Position numbers and translations under genes: made by a program. Shown piece by piece: positions 58,626-64,000 of a stretch of 64,000 nucleotides of DNA. A model generated the notes under the pieces. That model was not told the origin of the DNA. It worked only from the letters and a program-made list of their open reading frames with translations, and searched no databases. This stretch comes from Dyadobacter pollutisoli (GTDB lineage Bacteria; Bacteroidota; Bacteroidia; Cytophagales; Spirosomataceae). The stretch lies in the NCBI RefSeq assembly GCF_026625565.1, contig NZ_CP112998.1, positions 4,776,501-4,840,500 on the forward strand. The letters run 5' to 3'. Position 1 is the stretch's first letter, and each line of letters opens with the position of its first letter.

Positions 58626-59891
58626 CTACAATCTGGAATCAACACTTTCTTTGGGCAAGATTGATTTCAGGTCAAAAATAACCGAATCGGTTTTTACAAA
58701 ATCCTTGAAATCCAAAGTCTGAAAAACATCATGGGCGACAGTCAGTAAAACCGCCTCATAACGGCCTGCCGGTTTGGGAATCAATGAAATTCCGTACTCA
58801 GTCGATACCTGCTCCGCGGACGCCCAGGGATCGTATACTTCCACATTCATACCAAAATCTTTCAGCTCCCGATACACATCAGTAACCCTGGTATTGCGGA
58901 TATCAGGGCAGTTTTCTTTAAATGTGATCCCCAGGATCAGCACTTTGGAGCCTTCAATTTTATGGCCTTTTCTGATCAGCAGCTTCACTAGTTTGTTAGC
59001 CACAAAAATGCCCATTGTGTCATTCACCCTCCTGCCAGATAATATTACCTGAGGATAATATCCCAGCGATTCAGCCTTGTACGCCAGATAGTACGGGTCT
59101 ACCCCAATACAATGTCCGCCTACCAGTCCAGGCTTGTATTTCAAAAAATTCCATTTGGTACCAGCTGCCTCCAGCACTTCGGTGGTGTCGATATCCATCC
59201 GGTCAAAAATCAGGGCCAGCTCATTCACGAATGATATATTGATATCCCTCTGCGCATTTTCGATGGCTTTCGACGCCTCTGCCACCTTAATACTGGATGC
59301 CAAATGCGTTCCCGCCTCCACTACTGAGGCATATAACTCATCCACAAATCGGGCAGCTTCCGGCGTCGATCCCGATGTCACTTTTTTGATCCTGGTGAAG
59401 GTATTGATCTTGTCCCCTGGATTGATCCGCTCAGGAGAATAGCCGCAAAAGAAGTCCTTATTGTATTCCAGGCCACTTTCCGCTTCCAGTACCGGCACAC
59501 AATCATCTTCGGTGCAGCCGGGATATACGGTGGATTCGTACACGACGACATCGCCTTTTTTGAGTATCCTACCGATTGTCCTGCTTGCGTCCAGAAGTGG
59601 AACGAGGTTGGGTTTTTTATAACTATCTATCGGTGTCGGAACTGTAACGATGAAAACAGTACATGAGGATAATAACTGTGCATCCGTTGTAAAATCAAGG
59701 CCTGGCGAATTAAGCAGAATTTGTTCGGAAACTTCACGGGTTTTGTCATACCCCTGTTTCAGTTCATCAATCCGCTTTTTATTAATGTCAAAACCCAATA
59801 CAGGATATTTCTGACTGAATGCCACGGCGAGCGGCAGTCCTACATAACCAAGTCCAATAACGGCAATTCTATGATCTGATAAGGGTAACAT
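58626..59891 (-). CDS. UDP-N-acetylhexosamine 6-dehydrogenase (TviB/WbpO-like)
   Basis: The 421-aa protein oxidises a UDP-N-acetylhexosamine to the uronic acid with two NAD+. The N-terminal NAD site is IAVIGLGYVGLPLAVAFS; the central dimer helix KVAEASKAIENAQRDINISFVNELA and the catalytic loop LVGGHCIGVDPYYLA (active-site Cys) are conserved. It resembles TviB/WbpO more than the ManNAc dehydrogenase WecC, so UDP-GlcNAc or UDP-GalNAc is the likelier substrate. The product would give an acidic polysaccharide. It is divergent from the ORF6N gene. Confidence 0.88.
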   Translation of the reverse strand: MLPLSDHRIAVIGLGYVGLPLAVAFSQKYPVLGFDINKKRIDELKQGYDKTREVSEQILLNSPGLDFTTDAQLLSSCTVFIVTVPTPIDSYKKPNLVPLLDASRTIGRILKKGDVVVYESTVYPGCTEDDCVPVLEAESGLEYNKDFFCGYSPERINPGDKINTFTRIKKVTSGSTPEAARFVDELYASVVEAGTHLASSIKVAEASKAIENAQRDINISFVNELALIFDRMDIDTTEVLEAAGTKWNFLKYKPGLVGGHCIGVDPYYLAYKAESLGYYPQVILSGRRVNDTMGIFVANKLVKLLIRKGHKIEGSKVLILGITFKENCPDIRNTRVTDVYRELKDFGMNVEVYDPWASAEQVSTEYGISLIPKPAGRYEAVLLTVAHDVFQTLDFKDFVKTDSVIFDLKSILPKESVDSRL

Positions 59892-60026
59892 TTAAGCGTG
59901 CATGTTTTAATGACTCATAAAACTATGCATATTTAATCCTACCAAAAAATTATAAATCCTCACGTGACCAATGTGCTATTTGTACGTATTCCTATAAAGG
60001 CATTACAAATTTGACGAATCATCGCT

Positions 60027-60530
60027 ATGGATTTATTGGTTATTCAAGACAAAGTTTTTACAATTCGAGGATACCGGGTAATGCTCGATTTCGACCTCGC
60101 TGAAATGTACGAAATAGAAACCAAGGTTTTAAAACAGGCAGTGCGAAGAAATTCAGATCGCTTCCCAAACGATTTCATGTTCGAGTTGACTAACGAAGAG
60201 TATAGATTTCTAAGGTCACAAACTGTGACCTTAGACGGCAGGGGAAATTACAGCAAGTATCTCCCATTCGCTTTCACGGAGCAAGGCGTCGCTATGCTTT
60301 CAAGTGTATTGAAAAGCAAAAAAGCGCTCACAGTCAACATCATGATTATGCGTGCTTTTGTACTGATACGCCAATATTATCTTGATTCGAACGACCTGCG
60401 GGAGCGAATAGATAAACTGGAAAGCGAGATGAAAGTCAAATTCAATGATATTCATCAGGCGCTTAATTATCTGCTTGAACCTCCGCAGTCCGAAAGGAAA
60501 TCGATTGGTTTTAAACAAAATGATGACTAG
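60027..60530 (+). CDS. ORF6N-domain DNA-binding protein
   Basis: The 167-aa protein has the ORF6N domain in its first ~90 residues (VFTIRGYRVMLDFDLAEMYEIETKVLKQAVRRNSDRFPNDFMF pattern, KYLPFAFTEQGVAMLSSVLKS). A C-terminal coiled helix follows (LRERIDKLESEMKVKFNDIHQAL). The domain is found in phage antirepressors and in chromosomal proteins of Bacteroidota. No other phage gene is nearby, so this is an isolated copy, possibly horizontally acquired or domesticated. Its stop is 9 bases from the convergent methyltransferase stop. Confidence 0.85.
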   Translation: MDLLVIQDKVFTIRGYRVMLDFDLAEMYEIETKVLKQAVRRNSDRFPNDFMFELTNEEYRFLRSQTVTLDGRGNYSKYLPFAFTEQGVAMLSSVLKSKKALTVNIMIMRAFVLIRQYYLDSNDLRERIDKLESEMKVKFNDIHQALNYLLEPPQSERKSIGFKQNDD

Positions 60531-60539
60531 CCGACCCGA

Positions 60540-61448
60540 TTATCTGGCGTAAGGATTAGGCGGAAAAACGTGGATCTGGAATCCTTCCTTCCGCATGGCA
60601 GCCATTACTTGTTCCGATGGCATTTTCTTGAAAATAACCGCACAAAGTAACTGCGATGGCATAAACGAGAACCTCGTCAGGAAGTCGTGAAAGGCTAGTT
60701 TGCGTTTTATTTTTCTGAAAGCCCCGGAAGAATCGTCCGCTTTTTCTTTGCTGTACGAAGGGTGGTAGTAGTTATTATTGATCCCTTTAAAAGCCACCAT
60801 CGGAAGTCCCATACCATTGGCCAATTTATCCATTTCTCGCTCAGAAAGCTTGAAAACGTAGTTTCCAACCTCCTCGAATGAGTACCTGTTTTTCCAGTAC
60901 TTCTGTAAAAGCGTTGTATCGAAACGGTCAAAAATATTTCTCAATGCAAGTAAAAAAGGCATTTTTGAGATGGGGTCATGCGGCTCTACTAAAATGATTG
61001 CTTCTTTCGCTACCCGCAGCATTTCATAAACGCCCAGATACGGCCTCGGAAAATGATGGTACGCCTCTTTGCAAAAAACGTAATCGTAGCTATTGTCATC
61101 GAAAGTCAGTTTTTCAACATTTTCAACCGAATATTTGTCAAGAAAACCACGTGACTGCGACAGGGGTAAAAAAGTACCGGAAATGTCAGTTGCCGTCACG
61201 TCAAGGCCTTTTCGGTAAAAATGATTAGCATCAAATCCGTAGCCGTCTCCCACCGTCAGCCACGACTTTTGCTCCCTAACAAAAGGGTCGGTAAGCCGGA
61301 GCATCCGCTGATGGATCCAGTGATTGATGGTATTATGCTTTTCATCATACTCCCACAATTCAATGGCCTTATCTTTCGCCTCTTTGGTAGCATACTGTAC
61401 CTCATACCACTCAGAATGCGCCTCGTGGCTCCGCTTTTCGTTAGACAT
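60540..61448 (-). CDS. Class I SAM-dependent methyltransferase (Methyltransf_11-like)
   Basis: The 302-aa protein has motif I WLTVGDGYGFDANHFYRKG, the VTATDISGTFLPLS acidic motif and YDYVFCKEAYHHFPRP (motif IV, FDDNSYDYVF). It is of the large, often lipid- or sugar-modifying class in exopolysaccharide loci. The C-terminal ~130 residues (EVGNYVFKLSEREMDK ... VFPPNPYAR) are an extra domain of unknown role. It lies in the polysaccharide cluster but on the minus strand. It is cytoplasmic. The substrate is unclear. Confidence 0.83.
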   Translation of the reverse strand: MSNEKRSHEAHSEWYEVQYATKEAKDKAIELWEYDEKHNTINHWIHQRMLRLTDPFVREQKSWLTVGDGYGFDANHFYRKGLDVTATDISGTFLPLSQSRGFLDKYSVENVEKLTFDDNSYDYVFCKEAYHHFPRPYLGVYEMLRVAKEAIILVEPHDPISKMPFLLALRNIFDRFDTTLLQKYWKNRYSFEEVGNYVFKLSEREMDKLANGMGLPMVAFKGINNNYYHPSYSKEKADDSSGAFRKIKRKLAFHDFLTRFSFMPSQLLCAVIFKKMPSEQVMAAMRKEGFQIHVFPPNPYAR

Positions 61449-61580
61449 TGTTAACCGATTACTTGTTTTTGGGATAAAGATACTTTTAACGAATAAAAAT
61501 TATTTAACCACAGAACTATTTAATTTTACCCGCCTGAATTTTCAGGGCTGCCGGAACATCGTAATCAATAAGCAATTCGC

Positions 61581-62822
61581 ATGGTACTTCACCTGAGTAC
61601 TTTTCATTTGGAAGGAGGAGCCGGCGTTGCGGCAACAAGATTGCACAGAGCTTTGCAAAAGTCGGGAACGGAGTCGCGGATGCTGGTACCCACATTACAA
61701 AATCCCGAAGAAAATGTAGCTGCATTGGCGAAAAACAGCTGGGAATCGAAAAAAGCCTGGGGCCGGTTTGTTGCCGAGCGTTTATATTTCTTTCCGCAAG
61801 AAAGAGATAGTTCGGTGAGATTTGCTTTTTCCCCGGCCGAAATTGGTGCGGATATCAGCAACCATCCGCTGGTTCGGCAGGCTGATATTTTACATTTACA
61901 TTGGATCAATTTCGGGTTTCTATCGCTATCATCGCTGGAAAAACTTTTTTCGCTAGGCAAGCCGGTCGTTTGGACATTGCATGATATGTGGACTTTCACG
62001 GGCGGCTGCCATTACAGCAGAGGTTGCAACCATTATCTTTCCCATTGCCAATATTGCCCCTATCTTGCCAAACCGGAACAGTACGACATTTCCTTTTCGC
62101 AGTTTGAAAGAAAAATAAGCATTTACGAAAAGGCAAAAATGGCGCTCATATCGCCAAGCCGCTGGCTGGACCAGATCGTAAAAAACGCCGCATTGACCCG
62201 GAGTAACTATTCTGACAGCATCCCTAACTGCATTGATACGACTCTTTTTGCTCCGTCGGACAAAATGTTGATCAGAAAAAAAATACTTTTGCCGACAGAT
62301 AAAAAACTCATCTTATTTGCCGGTGCCAATACCCAGGACCCACGCAAGGGATTTTCCTATTTTAAAGATTCATTGAAACTTTTGCCTGATGAAGTGGAAA
62401 TACTGGTTTTAGGGAAAGCCAATCCGGCCGTTTTTGATTCATTTCCCGCTCCTGTTCATTATTTAGGCAAAATAACCCGGCAGGAAGACATGGCAGACGC
62501 ATACAATGCGGCAGATATGATTGTGGTACCGTCGCTGGAAGACAACTTGCCCAACACCATTATGGAAGCGATGGCCTGCGGAACACCCGCGGTAGGGTTC
62601 GCTACCGGGGGCATACCCGAAATGATCGATCATAAAGTCAATGGTTTTGTCTCCGAATTGAAGTCCTCGGATTCGCTGGCGGAAGGTATTAACTGGATTT
62701 TAAATAATAATTCCAATGGACTTGTCTCGGCAAATGCACGTACAAAAGTCCTCAACACCTACTCCGAAAACATCGTCGCAAATCAGTATCAAAACTTGTA
62801 CAAGTCGTTATTGTCCGAATGA
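61581..62822 (+). CDS. Family 4 glycosyltransferase
   Basis: The 413-aa protein has a GT-B fold: N-terminal STFHLEGGAGVAATRLHRALQ, then TLHDMWTFTGGCHYSRGC, and a C-terminal nucleotide-sugar half with ILFAGANTQDPRKGF and the E-x7-E region VPSLEDNLPNTIMEAMACGTPAVGF. It is of the WcaC/GT4 type with a Cys-rich insert (CHYSRGCNHYLSHCQYCPYL) seen in several exopolysaccharide transferases. It adds a sugar with retention. Its stop overlaps the next gene start by four bases (ATGA), so they are translationally coupled. Confidence 0.9.
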   Translation: MVLHLSTFHLEGGAGVAATRLHRALQKSGTESRMLVPTLQNPEENVAALAKNSWESKKAWGRFVAERLYFFPQERDSSVRFAFSPAEIGADISNHPLVRQADILHLHWINFGFLSLSSLEKLFSLGKPVVWTLHDMWTFTGGCHYSRGCNHYLSHCQYCPYLAKPEQYDISFSQFERKISIYEKAKMALISPSRWLDQIVKNAALTRSNYSDSIPNCIDTTLFAPSDKMLIRKKILLPTDKKLILFAGANTQDPRKGFSYFKDSLKLLPDEVEILVLGKANPAVFDSFPAPVHYLGKITRQEDMADAYNAADMIVVPSLEDNLPNTIMEAMACGTPAVGFATGGIPEMIDHKVNGFVSELKSSDSLAEGINWILNNNSNGLVSANARTKVLNTYSENIVANQYQNLYKSLLSE

Positions 62823-63598
62823 ATAAGCAACCGATACTTACGATCATTACGATTACCTACAATGCAGAACGTTTTCTCGGCAGGACATTAGAAAGCGTGC
62901 AAAAAGCGCTGCAAGGCGTAAATGACACCTCGTTACTCGAATATCTGATCATTGACGGTAATTCAAAGGACAATACACTCGCTATTGCCAACCAGTACCA
63001 ATCATTTATTACCCGCATTGTTTCCGAACCCGATAAAGGCTTGTACGATGCCATGAACAAGGGGCAGGCGCTTGCAACCGGAAAATATATCTGGTTCCTG
63101 AATGCTGGCGACGAAATTTACGATAGCCACGTCCTGTCCACATTGCTTCCTCTGCTAGAAACCAATGCAGATGTGTATTATAGCGATGCCATGTTTGTGA
63201 AAGCCGATGGGAGTGAGGTTGGGTTAAGAAGCCTTTTTACGCCCCATAAGCTTCCAGATCATTTGAAATGGCAGGATTTTGCATTGGGTATGAAGGTATG
63301 CCACCAGGCTTTTATAGCGAAAAAAGACATTGCCCCAAAGTACGATATCGACAACCTAAGCGCGGACATTGAATGGGAAATCATCTGTTTGAAAAATGCT
63401 GCGCAGGTAACCCATCTTCCCATCTTACTCTGCAAATATCTGCTTGGAGGAATATCAGTCAAAAGCCACCGTCGCTCCCTGCTTGACCGCTTCCGGGTAC
63501 TTCAAAAGCATTTTGGACTACTACCTGCATTGTATAACCACTTGCTAATCTTCTGGCGCGGCTTCTGGTTCGCACGAAAGAATGGAAAATACTGGTAA
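62819..63598 (+). CDS. Family 2 glycosyltransferase (coupled to GT4)
   Basis: The 259-aa protein starts ILTIITITYNAERFLGRTLESV (GT-A), then LEYLIIDGNSKDNTLAIANQY and DKGLYDAMNKGQALATGKYIWFLNAGDEIYD, which holds the DXD-like acidic motif. It resembles the WcaA-like transferases of colanic acid-type clusters. It overlaps the upstream GT4 by ATGA and is the last gene of the cluster before the SusC-like receptor. The C-terminal hydrophobic helices (LYNHLLIFWRGFWFARK) may attach to the membrane. Confidence 0.9.
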   Translation: MNKQPILTIITITYNAERFLGRTLESVQKALQGVNDTSLLEYLIIDGNSKDNTLAIANQYQSFITRIVSEPDKGLYDAMNKGQALATGKYIWFLNAGDEIYDSHVLSTLLPLLETNADVYYSDAMFVKADGSEVGLRSLFTPHKLPDHLKWQDFALGMKVCHQAFIAKKDIAPKYDIDNLSADIEWEIICLKNAAQVTHLPILLCKYLLGGISVKSHRRSLLDRFRVLQKHFGLLPALYNHLLIFWRGFWFARKNGKYW

Positions 63599-63683
63599 TT
63601 CATACTAATGCAAAATATTATATTTAATCACACAATACTTATAACATTTACCACAAGACAAAATTAAAATATTCGTAATTAAA

Positions 63684-63714
63684 TTTGGTTGACATCTGTA
63701 TAATCATATATTTG
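63684..63714 (+). promoter_or_regulatory. Bacteroidota-type promoter of the SusC-like gene
   Basis: TTTG (63684-63687), exactly 19 bases, then TATATTTG (63707-63714). This fits the -33 TTTG/-7 TAnnTTTG consensus perfectly. The leader is about 30 bases to the ATG at 63752. Confidence 0.7.
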
Positions 63715-63751
63715 TTTTTACAGTAATGTGACTCAACCAAATCTAACTATT

Positions 63752-64000
63752 ATGAGAAGAATTTTGCTCTTGTCAATTCTGACATGGGTGGGAGCTTGCG
63801 CGGCCGTTATCGGTCAAAGCTTGCAGATCACCGGAAAAATCACAACAAACGATGACGGCTCTCCCCTCCCCGGGGCCTCTGTCCAACTAAAAGGATCAAC
63901 AACAGGAACACAATCTGACGCTGAGGGCAATTACGCTATCAATGTTCCATCCTCTTCATCTATCCTTGTTTTTAGCTTTGTAGGAATGACCGCGCAGGAG
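63752..64000 (+). CDS. SusC/RagA-type TonB-dependent receptor, N-terminal fragment
   Basis: The gene starts at ATG 63752 and runs off the window end after 83 codons. It has a signal peptide (MRRILLLSILTWVGACAAVIGQ) and the start of a CarboxypepD_reg-like domain (ITGKITTNDDGSPLPGASVQLKG, then DAEGNYAINV), which is the typical SusC start. The rest would be plug and barrel, probably followed by a SusD partner. Substrate unknown. It has a good Bacteroidota promoter at 63684-63714, separate from the glycosyltransferase unit. Confidence 0.88.
   Translation, partial: MRRILLLSILTWVGACAAVIGQSLQITGKITTNDDGSPLPGASVQLKGSTTGTQSDAEGNYAINVPSSSSILVFSFVGMTAQE

Overview
The window looks like a chromosomal segment of a Bacteroidota bacterium of the order Cytophagales, most like Dyadobacter or a close Spirosomaceae relative. 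This is an inference from gene families. The supporting signs are several carboxypeptidase-regulatory/TonB-dependent receptors, a SusC-type receptor start at the right edge, a type IX secretion-like C-terminal domain, GH92 and GH127 enzymes, weak use of Shine-Dalgarno sites, and one textbook Bacteroidota promoter (TTTG-N19-TATATTTG at 63684-63714). No rRNA, tRNA, CRISPR array or prophage was seen.

Layout. 0-5 kb: tail of a sigma-54 response regulator, a GH127 glycosidase, a LEA14-like protein, and a small stress group (DUF892 ferritin-like, flavin-binding stress protein, 2TM protein). 5-15.6 kb: a TonB receptor, orphan DUF2281 protein, thiD, a HAD phosphatase, an NtrB-like histidine kinase, a lipoprotein, two APC permeases (one ethanolamine permease-like) and a PI-PLC/GDPD-like enzyme. 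15.6-23.4 kb: a minus-strand locus of two tandem DUF4331 proteins, a TPR lipoprotein and a TonB receptor, which looks like one surface system. 24-34.9 kb: LytTR regulator, NamZ-type DUF1343 protein, PA0069-type radical SAM protein, M42 peptidase, HExxH mini-protein, greA, fmt, a RAYT-type Y1 transposase with flanking repeats, DHFR, an esterase and hslU. 35-43 kb: a GH92 with an altered catalytic acid, aldo/keto reductase, PQQ-type sugar dehydrogenase with cytochrome c, and a siderophore receptor. 43-51.4 kb: gluconokinase, metallophosphoesterase, DinB, a GT2, PgeF, an H1-like basic protein, SpoU methyltransferase and a NarL-type regulator. 51.8-63.6 kb: an exopolysaccharide/O-antigen-like cluster (acyltransferase-like protein, WecB, Wzx flippase, four methyltransferases, three glycosyltransferases, TviB-like dehydrogenase, ORF6N protein). 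63.75 kb: start of a SusC-like receptor.

Most interesting points. (1) The greA leader holds a 15-codon ORF, adjacent hairpins and a nine-U run, which reads as a transcription attenuator with its own -7 box. (2) The GH92 enzyme has Gln where the family has its catalytic acid Glu, as reported for mannosyl-phosphodiester-cleaving GH92 members. (3) An intact RAYT sits between two ~105-bp composite repeat units plus two decayed ones. (4) The duplicated DUF4331 locus has one copy with a secretion-type tail and one without. Several intergenic palindromes and a 12-copy heptanucleotide repeat are also recorded.
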